A stretch of 57,341 bases of DNA from Candidatus Nitrosocaldaceae archaeon (GTDB lineage Archaea; Thermoproteota; Nitrososphaeria; Nitrososphaerales; Nitrosocaldaceae). The stretch is taken from assembly GCA_026002835.1 (NCBI GenBank), contig BPGC01000013.1, positions 1 through 57,341 of the forward strand, in the 5' to 3' direction. A program made the translations under genes and the position numbers. Below the pieces are notes generated by a model. It made no database searches and was not told the DNA's origin. It worked only from the letters and a program-made list of their open reading frames with translations. How positions within the stretch are numbered: position 1 is the first letter of the stretch; every line of letters starts with the position of its first letter. Shown in pieces: positions 1-9,120 of this stretch.

Positions 1-180
1 TATATGCTTACCATATATGCTATTAACCTCTTTTACTACTGCTTTTGTAAACCTTAATGGCTTTAGTGATCCTTCATCAGCCTTTAAATAGATCTTACCT
101 TCTCCTACTCTATATTCATCAAATGGATATACTATATCCTTTAACAGCAGTGTTGCTTCTAATTGATTTACTAACTCCAT
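1..180 (-). CDS. Hypothetical protein, C-terminus outside window
   Basis: An open minus-strand frame starts at ATG 178-180 and runs off the left edge of the window without a stop, giving at least 60 residues (it begins MELVNQLEATLLLKDIVYPF). It shares a short AT-rich divergent promoter region of about 27 bases with the plus-strand gene at 208. I do not recognise the family. It resembles the neighbouring small genes in codon use and probably belongs to the same accessory element. Confidence 0.5.
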   Translation of the reverse strand, partial: MELVNQLEATLLLKDIVYPFDEYRVGEGKIYLKADEGSLKPLRFTKAVVKEVNSIYGKHI

Positions 181-207
181 AGTTCCTCATAATATAATTA
201 TAATACG

Positions 208-381
208 ATGAGAGAGGAGAATAATAGGAAATGTAACAACTGTGAACATTATGCAGTATGCTCAATTGTTAGACATATACTTCCAATAAAAGCAGAGTAT
301 GCTGAAGATACAGTACCATTTGATATCAATGATATAGCTAAGATATGCAGATACTATAGCAATATTAATGATCTAAGGTAA
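208..381 (+). CDS. Small Cys-rich protein (57 aa)
   Basis: This 57-residue frame runs from ATG 208 to TAA 379-381. It contains C9-x2-C12 with His14, then C18 and a late C47, a pattern that could bind one metal ion. The start follows closely on an AT-rich TATA-like stretch, so the transcript may be nearly leaderless. A second small Cys-rich gene follows 34 bases downstream on the same strand, suggesting a two-gene unit. No family is recognised; metal binding is inferred only from residue spacing. Confidence 0.5.
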   Translation: MREENNRKCNNCEHYAVCSIVRHILPIKAEYAEDTVPFDINDIAKICRYYSNINDLR

Positions 382-415
382 CTAAACTCCTCTTTTATTT
401 CTATTATCTTATGAA

Positions 416-640
416 ATGAAGTTGTTTAACAAAATTAAAGAGAATGTAGAGATCTCTAATGATAGAAAGATGACATGTGTAAAGCTAGAAGGTAATAAGA
501 TAATACATAATAGGAATATATGCAAAGAGGATTGTGGAGTATGTTCAGTATTCATAGGTTGCTATCTTATAGAAGCAAAGAGGAGGTTCAAAGAGGAGTT
601 AGGTATCCATAACCATATAGATATAATTGAACTATTATAA
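416..640 (+). CDS. Small Cys-rich protein (74 aa)
   Basis: A 74-residue basic protein with the cluster C36-x3-C40-x2-C43-x5-C49 in the middle, plus C21 and a His-rich stretch near the C-terminus. The Cys spacing suggests a compact zinc- or iron-sulfur-binding fold, but no known family is recognised. It lies just downstream of another small Cys-rich gene on the same strand, and the two may be co-transcribed. Proteins of this size and type are common in archaeal viruses and integrated plasmids. Confidence 0.55.
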   Translation: MKLFNKIKENVEISNDRKMTCVKLEGNKIIHNRNICKEDCGVCSVFIGCYLIEAKRRFKEELGIHNHIDIIELL

Positions 641-671
641 CTCCATTTTATTTATAAAAAATAAGAATGGT

Positions 672-1127
672 TTAAGATATTACTCCTTCTTTCCTAGCAT
701 TCTCTTCTGTATCTATATAGAAATCTATGTATGTAGAATTCTCTCCCTCTGTCTCTCCTAGTCCTACTATTGCTAACCTCTTACCTTTCAACTCCTTATA
801 CTTATCAATCAAGGCTTTGAACTTGCTCTCTATTACAGTCTTAGCATTTAATACTAGACTCCTTACTTCATTCTCCATTACTATCTCTTCCTCATTACCT
901 TCCTCATTCTCTACCTTATCCCTTCCATAGATTATATTTACGTCTAGTAACCATGCATCCTTCTTCATTTTACCTGTCCTTGCTAAAGTTCTTGGTTCGT
1001 CTAATACTTCTATCAGTGCTTCAGCTTCTCCAGAGGGATTCCAGAAAGGAAAGCCTACTGATCTATTAGCTTCCTTTGCCTTCTCTCTATTGAATCTTAT
1101 TATTGTTTTTAGCCATTCTTTGCTCAT
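672..1127 (-). CDS. Hypothetical protein (about 151 aa)
   Basis: The open frame begins upstream, but I prefer the internal ATG at 1125-1127 (MSKEWLKTIIRF), because the extra upstream residues are hydrophobic and encoded by the TATA-like promoter stretch. The protein has a conserved-looking N-terminal part with FPFWNPSGEAEALIEVLDEP, an acidic central stretch (residues about 88-100) and a mixed alpha/beta C-terminal half. No family is recognised. A protein with an aromatic/Gly-rich N-terminus and an acidic loop could be an element-encoded nucleic-acid-binding protein, but that is only a guess. Confidence 0.55.
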   Translation of the reverse strand: MSKEWLKTIIRFNREKAKEANRSVGFPFWNPSGEAEALIEVLDEPRTLARTGKMKKDAWLLDVNIIYGRDKVENEEGNEEEIVMENEVRSLVLNAKTVIESKFKALIDKYKELKGKRLAIVGLGETEGENSTYIDFYIDTEENARKEGVIS

Positions 1128-1190
1128 AATATAATATATAGAAACTAGCAATATAATTGATGTATACATTTAAATCATAGAGAAGAGAAT

Positions 1191-1245
1191 TCGTATAATC
1201 TGGCAATTTTACGCCTAATCTCAAAACTTCATTTTATACATTTCT
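1191..1245. repeat. Dispersed AT-rich repeat, degenerate copy A
   Basis: This stretch matches by eye the cores of two better preserved copies near 10.99-11.05 kb and 14.41-14.46 kb. Shared blocks are TATAATCT, then CTCAAAACTTCATTTTAT. In the copy at 14.4 kb the core contains an 18-base perfect palindrome; here the palindrome is degraded. It lies in the 196-base gap between the unknown gene ending at 672 and murA, where I see nothing else. Confidence 0.45.
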
Positions 1246-1365
1246 AATAATATGTTAAACTCTTTCTTTAGAAGGCATATGACACGTTGATGGTATGTTA
1301 GAGTCGTTTGAGAGATATTAGAAGTATATGTTGGATGTAAAACTTTAGGGATAAATTACGTTAAT

Positions 1366-2616
1366 TTAACAATTATACAATAGTTTAATATTAGCGCCTA
1401 ATCTATTTAACTTGTTATATATATCTTCATAACCTCTTTCTACTTGCTGGTAATTGGTTATTATCGTAGTGCCATTAGCAGCTAAACCTGCAACTATTAA
1501 TGAAGCTCCTGTCCGTAAATCATTAGCGGTTACTTCATAACCAGTTAACTCTTTTTGCCCTTCTATAATTATTTTATTAGTATTTTTAATAATATTAGCG
1601 CCCATCTTTCTTAATTCATTTATATAACTAAATCTAGTAGGATATACAAGATCTATTATACTGCTTTTCTGACAGGTTATAGTTGATAATAATGCAGCTA
1701 AAATAGGCTGGACATCTGTAGGGAAACCAGGATATGGGGAAGCCACCACATCTACCCCTTTTTTACTAACATCTCCAATCAAAATTAAATCGTCTAACTC
1801 TTCAATTATTATACCTATCTTCTCTAATGTGTTAATTACATTTGTAAGATGCTTTATTCCAGCTCTTTTTATTCTAACATTCCCATTTGTTATGGCTCCA
1901 GCTATCATAAATGTAGAAGCTTCTATCCTATCTGGAATAATTGTATGATGTGTACCTAAAAGATCTTCCACTCCATTTATTTCAATAGTAGAACTCCCCG
2001 CACCTCTTATCTTTGCTCCCATTTTAATTAGAAAATCGGCAAGATCTTCTATTTCTGGCTCTTTAGCAGCATTATTAATTGTAGTTTTACCTTCTGCACA
2101 ACATGCAGCAATCATCAAATTTTCAGTAGCACCTACGCTGGGATATCTAAGATCGATGTTATTACCTATTAACTTATCACATTTAATAACAATAAATTCA
2201 CCGATAGTTTCTATTTTAGCGTTTAATTGTTCAAACCCATATAGATGTAAATCTATAGGTCTTTCACCAATATTACAACCGCCTGGTTTTCGTATTACAG
2301 CTTTCTTAAATTTAATTACTAATGGAGCTATTAATAGTATAGAAGAGCGTATCAATGAACCTAAATCAGAAGTTTTATAGCTTTTCAATTTTGAAGGATC
2401 TATAGTAATTGTATTTCTATTTAACGTAACATATGCTCCTAATTCCTTTAGAATATAGAGCATAGTAGTTACATCTTTAATATTTGGTATGTTAGATAAC
2501 TTTATTATTGAATTAGAAAGTAATGAAGCAGCTAAAATTGGTAGTGTAGAGTTTTTAGAACCACTAGTGATAACCGTCCCATTTAATTTCTTTCCACCTT
2601 TAATGATTATACTCAT
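1366..2616 (-). CDS. murA: UDP-N-acetylglucosamine 1-carboxyvinyltransferase (MurA)
   Basis: MurA transfers enolpyruvate from PEP to UDP-GlcNAc, in bacteria the first committed step of peptidoglycan synthesis. The 416-residue length fits the family. Diagnostic residues are present: Lys21-Asn22 in SGSKNSTLPI, the catalytic Cys114 in PGGCNIGERPIDLH, Asp301 in GFPTDVQP, and the NDLRTGASL motif near the C-terminus. The two-lobed EPSP-synthase-like repeat structure is evident throughout. The gene stands alone, divergent from a Nudix-like gene across 129 bases, with no other mur gene in the window. An archaeon of this kind has no murein, so the product probably feeds another UDP-sugar or was acquired by transfer. 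Assignment to MurA is firm; the physiological role is not. Confidence 0.93.
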   Translation of the reverse strand: MSIIIKGGKKLNGTVITSGSKNSTLPILAASLLSNSIIKLSNIPNIKDVTTMLYILKELGAYVTLNRNTITIDPSKLKSYKTSDLGSLIRSSILLIAPLVIKFKKAVIRKPGGCNIGERPIDLHLYGFEQLNAKIETIGEFIVIKCDKLIGNNIDLRYPSVGATENLMIAACCAEGKTTINNAAKEPEIEDLADFLIKMGAKIRGAGSSTIEINGVEDLLGTHHTIIPDRIEASTFMIAGAITNGNVRIKRAGIKHLTNVINTLEKIGIIIEELDDLILIGDVSKKGVDVVASPYPGFPTDVQPILAALLSTITCQKSSIIDLVYPTRFSYINELRKMGANIIKNTNKIIIEGQKELTGYEVTANDLRTGASLIVAGLAANGTTIITNYQQVERGYEDIYNKLNRLGANIKLLYNC

Positions 2617-2745
2617 AGTAAGATATTTTGTGGTTTATTATATAATTATTTAGTATCTGTTTGTTAATATATTTTGAATAAGATTTATAGAGTGTCATAT
2701 TGAATAACATCAATTAATATATCACTTAAACTTATAACAAAAATA

Positions 2746-3282
2746 ATGCTTATTAATAGAATAGAAGAATATTTAGTAAGTAATATAAGAGAAGGTAAAT
2801 GTGCAGTTACTCTGGGGGTGTTTTGTAGAATAATTGATAAACAGGACAAAGTATTGTTGAGGTTAAGAAAAGAAAAGAGTTCTATAATTAATAAGGATCT
2901 TTCTTGTAAATATGAGCTTATAGGCGGAGGTCTAAAGATTGAAGATATAAGCGAAGATTATCACCATGCATTAGTTACTAGGTTAGAAAAAGAGATTAGA
3001 GCTGAAGCAGGAATCAATGTAACACTAGATAAGATCATATGGGTAGCTTTCTTAACTACTAGAAAAACTTTACAAAAAGGAATAATAGATTTAGCATTAA
3101 TGACTGATATAGACTTTACTATATGTGAGATCACTAAGATATATGAAGAGATGATAGATGATAAAAGTTTGGTATGGGTTGACAGAAATAAAATAAACGT
3201 TCCTATTATAGGCAAAAGGATGGAAGAGATGATAAGATATCCAAGACTTAAATCAGATATAAATTATTATTCCAACATATAA
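2746..3282 (+). CDS. Nudix hydrolase-like protein
   Basis: A 178-residue protein. Residues about 70-100 contain GGGLK followed at the correct distance by KEIRAEAGI, which fits the Nudix box (G-x5-E-x7-R-E-U-x-E-E-x-G-U) apart from Lys for Arg and Ala for one of the metal-binding Glu residues. Nudix enzymes hydrolyse nucleoside diphosphates linked to another moiety; the substrate cannot be read from the sequence. The altered box may mean lower or different activity. The last 30 bases overlap the 3' end of the transposase frame on the other strand, so the C-terminus may have been altered by that insertion. Confidence 0.65.
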   Translation: MLINRIEEYLVSNIREGKCAVTLGVFCRIIDKQDKVLLRLRKEKSSIINKDLSCKYELIGGGLKIEDISEDYHHALVTRLEKEIRAEAGINVTLDKIIWVAFLTTRKTLQKGIIDLALMTDIDFTICEITKIYEEMIDDKSLVWVDRNKINVPIIGKRMEEMIRYPRLKSDINYYSNI

Positions 3283-4257
3283 TAGGAAAAATAAAATATC
3301 CTCAAAAATATAATTATCTAGTATTCGTAATAAAGACATCCAAAATACACCTATACTTACTATCAATCTCTTGTAACACCTAATCATATCTCTAACATTC
3401 ATAGCGTCTGCTACTATAGATATCGCTAATAATGCTATTGCTGATAGATAAGCATATACTTTTGTCTTAAATAGTCCTTTAACTCTATATATACTAGATA
3501 ATAGATCTAATATTCTAGAATTACAATGTTCTACAGTATATCTCTTTATACTAATCTTCTTTCTCTTCTTGCCTCTTCTAGGATTATAATCTATTAATGG
3601 TATAGCATTATTATCTATAATATAATCTCTTATTTCTCTACTATCATACGCAGAATCTGCTTCTATAATACTATAACCATTTACTCTAACAAATAATCTC
3701 TTGAATACCTTACTATCATGTATATTTGCTGGTGTTACTTCCATTACAATTGGTAATTCTGTATCAGCATCAACTATGATATGTATCTTATATCCTTTAT
3801 AAAATCCATACTTTTTACTATAACCTATCTTTGCATCATTATCATTCTTACAATATTGTTTAAGATATGTAGAATCTATAACTAGATGCTTCTTATTTAT
3901 TATCCCTCTTTCTACTAGATGTATAACTAATAACCTCATAGCCATAGCTATACCAGCTTTACCCATTCTATCTACGAATCTACTTATAGTTGGTTGTTTA
4001 GGAGTATTATCTTTAAATCCTAACTCTAATGCTAATCTATCATTTACTCTAAGATTTCTATCAGTAGCTCTCTGTCCTTTATTAGATAAAGACATCCATA
4101 TTGCTAAAAATATCATATTCATACATGGATAATACTTTCTTCCTTTATTACTTCTATATCTCTTGAATGTATACTCCACTCTTCTAGCATATGGTTTTAA
4201 GATAGGAGAAATAAATCTGAATAGTTTGGATGGTTTGATATATACTTGATTATTCAT
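3253..4257 (-). mobile_element. Insertion sequence with IS4/IS5-superfamily DDE transposase
   Basis: The 334-residue protein has the features of a DDE transposase of the IS4/IS5 superfamily: a helical N-terminal part with TPKQPTISRFVDRMG, first acid in LVIDSTYLK, a basic HIIVDADTELPI strand, second acid in EADSAYDSREIRDYI, and the third in the Tyr-Thr-Val-Glu-His segment near residue 245. The last 40 or so residues are hydrophobic and probably read beyond the element into flanking DNA, because they overlap the end of the Nudix gene. Possible imperfect ends (ATTCGTAATA near 3320; the inverse of ATTCATAATA near 4305) are visible, but I find no convincing target duplication, so the element boundaries are not fixed. 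Confidence 0.75.
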
Positions 4258-4341
4258 ATAGAGTATATGCTAATAACACTAGATAGATCTTATTGTGTAT
4301 TATGAATCAGTCTTGTAATAATTAATACAATTTATTATATT

Positions 4342-6447
4342 TCATATCTCTTTAAGAATAGAATCTACATAATAAGCATAATCGTTCAAATCCTTTTTTA
4401 TATTATTAAGAAAATCTTTTGCATTATTCAATTTTATTCCTTTTAACTCAGAGAGTTTGTTTTTATCCCTAATTACATTAGCATACAACTCTATCAACTC
4501 TCCTATAACAGCAAGATGTTCTTTAGTCTGACCATTGTTTTTGTATATATCACGTAATTGATCTAATATTCTTGCTATATTATGCCATTTTTCATTATAA
4601 TTTTTTGTAGCATGATTGTAAAGTTGTTTAAAGATATATTGTGCCATTTCTAAGTTACCAACTAATTTAAACACTTCTCCAAAAACAAAATCTATAGCAA
4701 ATGTTAGATCACTATAGCTGTAATCTTTTTTACTTACATACTCATTCCATACTCTATAATGTTGTTCTATTTTTTTATAATACTCGTCTATATTATACCT
4801 ATTACTATTTAATCCTTCTTTATATATAAGTAGTAGATTACGAAGAGCTTGTTGATATATTCTATAATACCCTATCCTAATGCCTTGATCTATTACTTTA
4901 TTAAGTATCTCCTCTGCTTCATTTAAATTGTTCAATTTCTGTAAAATTAGTCCTAGCGCATTATAAGACATTAATGCTTCTCTAATATATCCATTCTTTC
5001 TCCTTACTTCTGCACTCTCTCTACAATGTTCTTCTGCATCTTTTAATTTGTTTCTTTCCATCTCAATCAATCCTCTTATATTTAAGAATTTTCCATACTC
5101 CCATGCATTCTCTACCTTATCTATATGAGGAAGTATATTTTCAGCTTTTAAGATATACTCCCATGCATCATCATAATTTTTATCCCTTCTTAGATAGTTA
5201 GCTAAGGAAACATATATCTTAAATAGTTCTATATAATTATTATTACATTCTGGGATAGTACTCTTAAGTAATTTAATAGCTTCTTCAGTCTTACTACGAT
5301 CTTCCATACTATATCGACATTCTGAAAGTAATTGAGTAGCATATAACTTATTATCGTTCGAACTTACAGCTGATTCGAAAAACCGTTCTGCGTCAGAATA
5401 TTTTTCTATATAAGAAAAATAACCTGCCTAATATTATATAAACTTGTGATTCAGAGATTTTAATATTATTAAAGACAGACTTTATAGTATCTTGATAATC
5501 AGTAATATTTATATTATTATTTATTTTTATACAATTTTTATTAATATATTCTTTTGTAATATTATTGAAATCGCCTATATATTTGACGAATGATTTCTTT
5601 TTCAGTAATACCTCATTTACATTAATAATTTCTAAATCCCGTTTATCTATACTTTTGTTATACTCTTCTCTTAATTCATTATCTAAACTTTCCCTATCAG
5701 TTACTTTTTTGTATATCATAACTTTCAGAATATTGAAACCATACAATACTATTCTTACCAATATTATCTTTATTTACCAATATTGGAAATATAGTAAAAT
5801 CATCTCTACAACTATATCCCATAAAACAGAAATCATGATTTTTATAATAATATGCAAGAGTTTTTCCTTGTGAACTTTCAACAAAAGAACCTTGAGTTAG
5901 TTGTTTTAGCGTTATTAATATAGAATTGAACCTTCTATTATTTTTGTCTTCGTCTATCCAACCATGTAGTTTAAATATACAACCTTTCGGGAAGTTTCCT
6001 TGTTTTATGTCATTTAATACTTGTTCATAATCAGTTGAAGTATAACATTTTCTAAATTGTATTCCCAATTTTTTTACATGCCGCCTCTATTAGATTATCA
6101 AAGTTAGTAGTGAAAATACAACAACCTTTTTCGAGCATCTTTGCCAAAAAATAATGGTTATGGTTAGGCAATCTTTCTAACATAAAATCTAAAGATGCTA
6201 ATATATCACTACTTATCTCTTCTGTTAGTATATCTAATATAACTTCTGGCCTAATCCTCTTAGATAACTCATTTATAATTTCTTCTTTCTTAGAATTGCT
6301 TAAATCTTTGCATAGTGCATCTAATAAGCCCTTACTCAATCCCATAAAATTGGGTAATTTAGAAGGCGAACAAATAGAGATTCCTGCACCTACAAAGAAC
6401 ATAAAATTATTATATTCTATCATCTCTTCTATTTCTTGATACATCAT
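4342..6447 (-). pseudogene. SIR2-domain/TPR protein split by three frameshifts
   Basis: Four consecutive minus-strand frames (6447-6052, 6068-5697, 5761-5393, 5307-4342) form one protein of about 700 residues when three single extra bases are removed: one A in the A7 run at 6069-6075, one A in the A6 run at 5705-5710, and one G near 5431. The N-terminal part is a SIR2-like NAD-binding domain: FVGAGIS, TTNFDNLIEAA, KLHGWID and GYSCRDDFTIFPIL in the canonical order. The C-terminal part is tetratricopeptide repeats (for example the NAEEILNKVI- and DAEEHCRESAEV-type helices). SIR2 proteins with large C-terminal sensor regions are established anti-phage NADases; here the role is inferred from architecture and from the nearby STAND and restriction genes. 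The frameshifts may be decay, slippage or assembly error. Confidence 0.8.
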
Positions 6448-6563
6448 TTAAGACTCTTTCACGTATAATATAAATATTTTTCTTAATACCATAATAACTA
6501 TAAATACTATAACATTATTAAACGAAGATAAGAATATATCTAACAGTTTAAGCAATATGCATA

Positions 6564-8171
6564 ATGGAAGATATATTACGTACACAAGTATTCATAGCTG
6601 GTTCTGGTGCAGCTGGCTCTACTTTTGCTCGTTTACTCCTTCAAGCTGGTTTTAAAGTGGTTGTAGCAGATGCTGGAGCACAGTTCTCTCCAAGAATAGG
6701 ACGGAATATTAGGAATGCTTTTGCTTATCAAAGGAATGTAGACAACTTTACACCAGTAGTTAAAGGACTATTGCACCCAATCTCTCTTCCTCCTAGAGTA
6801 GGCTATACAACTAATCTAGACCCAATTGTATTCTTAACGAGCAACAAACCTCTAAGGAATGCTGAGAACCCTAGACAAGATCCTTATAAGAATCTAGATG
6901 GAGCAGCTATATCTTATGCAGTAGGAGGCATGCTAACACATTGGGGTTGTATGACTCCAAGGTTCCATGAGAGTGAGAGACCATCATTTATTGATAATTG
7001 GGATGAACTCTATGAGACTGCAGAGAAGCTATTGAATGTCCATACAGATGTATTCAAGTATGCTCCTTCTGGAGTTCCAAATAAACTTGGAGATGAGTTA
7101 TCTATAAGACATACTATAATTAAAGAGGTCTTGGAAGAGCATTATAAAGGTAGAGCAGAGGTTAGAGATCTACCATTCGCTGGAGAGAGGAATAAAGAGA
7201 ACGATGAATTGATAAACTTTACTGGTGCAGATACAATCCTTGGAGCATTTGCTGATAATGATAGATTAAAGATATTGCCAGAACATAGGGTTACTAGGAT
7301 TATTCATAAAGGAAGAGAGATAGAGTTCACTGAGGTTATGGATCTTATAAGATGGAGAATAATAAGAGTATATGCAGATATATTCGTAATAGCTGCTGGT
7401 GCTGTATTAACTCCTCAGATACTATGGGACGAAAATCTATGGAATGGAAATAGATCATATGCCCTAGGAAGATACCTTACTGAACATCCATTAGCATTTA
7501 CACAAGTTGTCCTAAGGAAGGATATAATAGATAAGATAAGAGACGATCCTAGATTCAAGGATAGGATAGATAAACATCTATCAATAACTAAAGATCCAAT
7601 ACCCATACCTATGCATGATCGCCATCCAACTATAAATATTCCAGTATCTTATGATAGACCATTTAATTGTATAGTTCATAGAGGAGGGTTCCATTATGGA
7701 GCAATACCTCCAGATGTTGATGAAAGGTTAATTGTAGATCTAAGATGGTTTGGTATGGTAGAGCCAAAGCCTACAAATAGGGTAAAGTTTGAGACAGATC
7801 TTAGAGATACATTTGGTATGCCAAAGCCTACATTCGAGTTTACTCTAAGCAAGGATGATAGAAATAGAGCTCATAGGATGATGCTTGATATGATAGATGC
7901 TGCCAATGCATTAGGAGGCTTCTTATCTGGTGCAGAGCCTAGGTTCATGCCTCCTGGTTCTTCATTACATCTGATGGGAACATATAGGATGGGAGAAGAT
8001 AGCACTGAATCTGTAGTTGATCCAGATTCTAAAGTATGGCAGTTTGATAACTTGTATCTTGGAGGTAATGGTGTAATACCTACTAAAAATGCTTCAAATC
8101 CTACTCTAACTACAGTAGCATTAGCAGTTAAAGCAGCTTGGCATATAATTGGGAATAAGGTAAAACCTTAA
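6564..8171 (+). CDS. GMC-family FAD-dependent oxidoreductase
   Basis: A 535-residue flavoprotein of the glucose-methanol-choline family. The FAD-binding dinucleotide motif GSGAAGS is at residues 13-19, followed by the acidic end of the second strand (VVVADAG). The C-terminal domain carries GSSLHLMGTYRMG with the catalytic-region His and the closing signature LYLGGNGVIPTKNASNPTLT, where His and Asn positions of the active site are expected. There is no signal peptide, so it is cytoplasmic. The pattern is closest to pyranose-oxidase/sugar-dehydrogenase-like members; the alcohol or sugar substrate cannot be told. It is flanked on both sides by damaged defence-like genes and stands alone on its strand. 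Confidence 0.88.
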   Translation: MEDILRTQVFIAGSGAAGSTFARLLLQAGFKVVVADAGAQFSPRIGRNIRNAFAYQRNVDNFTPVVKGLLHPISLPPRVGYTTNLDPIVFLTSNKPLRNAENPRQDPYKNLDGAAISYAVGGMLTHWGCMTPRFHESERPSFIDNWDELYETAEKLLNVHTDVFKYAPSGVPNKLGDELSIRHTIIKEVLEEHYKGRAEVRDLPFAGERNKENDELINFTGADTILGAFADNDRLKILPEHRVTRIIHKGREIEFTEVMDLIRWRIIRVYADIFVIAAGAVLTPQILWDENLWNGNRSYALGRYLTEHPLAFTQVVLRKDIIDKIRDDPRFKDRIDKHLSITKDPIPIPMHDRHPTINIPVSYDRPFNCIVHRGGFHYGAIPPDVDERLIVDLRWFGMVEPKPTNRVKFETDLRDTFGMPKPTFEFTLSKDDRNRAHRMMLDMIDAANALGGFLSGAEPRFMPPGSSLHLMGTYRMGEDSTESVVDPDSKVWQFDNLYLGGNGVIPTKNASNPTLTTVALAVKAAWHIIGNKVKP

Positions 8172-8199
8172 CATTTTTATCTATTATTTAATAAAATCT

Positions 8200-9120
8200 T
8201 TGTTAGTGAAGATATTCGTAAGCTCGGTAATGGAGGATTTTGAAGAAGAGAGGAAAGCAGTTAAAAGTGCTATTAAGGAATGTGGACATGAGCCTATACT
8301 TGCTGAAGAATATAGGAGTAATCCTTACGAACCTAAATCACCTGAAGAGGTTATTAAGGATATGGCTAATGAAGCAGAGACTTATATTGGTATATTTGAT
8401 AAGCGTTGGGGTTTTGAACCTCCTGAGAATAATCCTCCTAAAGATATTCAACAATATATTAAGGATTGGGATATGAATAAGAAATTATCTGTTACTGCAA
8501 TTGAGTATTATTATGTCAGAAAGAATAACATACCTATTATTATATTTGTATCTAATAGAAAGAAAAGAGAAAAGGAATTAAAAGAATTTCTTAAGAAGAT
8601 TGGGAATTATCATGAAGGAATATTTTATTACAAGTATACAAGTATAAATGATCTACGCGATAATGCTAAAGAACTTATAAGCAAATTAATAAGCAATAAG
8701 TTAAGAGAGTTTCTAGAGTATCAAAAGCATTACTTTGAAGAACTTGGTTCAGACGGCAAGGCATTAAAGGATTATTATGTTAAACCTACACTTGTAAAAT
8801 GTAAAATGAGTAGTTGGTACAAAGAAGAATTAACCGATGAGGATATAATAAGAAGATGGTCAATAGACGAATTTCTTAAAAGTGATTATTGGTTAACTAT
8901 AATAGGTGCAGAATCTGGTATGGGTAAAACTAGTTATTGTAAATATATAGCTGCAGATTTAGCAGAGAAATGTCTAAAATATGTCAATGATTATATTCCA
9001 ATATTCATAGATCTTAAAAATGGATTTAATAATAATCACATTTATCGTGATTTTGATATAGAACAACTATTAGACACCGATCTTCTTAATGGAAAGAAAA
9101 AAATTATGGTGATTACTTAA
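8200..9120 (+). pseudogene. DUF4062-STAND NTPase, truncated by an IS
   Basis: The N-terminal 100 residues match the DUF4062 domain (KIFVSSVMEDFEEERKAVK; then IGIFDKRWGFEPP), a TIR-like module found on STAND/NACHT proteins. At about residue 240 comes the P-loop IIGAESGMGKTSYCKYIA of a STAND ATPase. The gene stops 60 residues later, exactly where the Walker B strand should follow: the native frame reaches NGKKKIM at base 9107 and the final three codons and TAA come from the end of an IS1595-like element. A full protein of this type is usually over 800 residues with a repeat sensor. The start is TTG 8200 or GTG 8206. A role in phage defence is inferred from architecture; this copy is almost certainly inactive. 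Confidence 0.8.

Noticed and set aside
4300..4341. Terminal repeat of the IS at 3253-4257 near ATTCATAATA
   Set aside because: Only about ten bases match the other side and no target duplication is found, so boundaries were not assigned.
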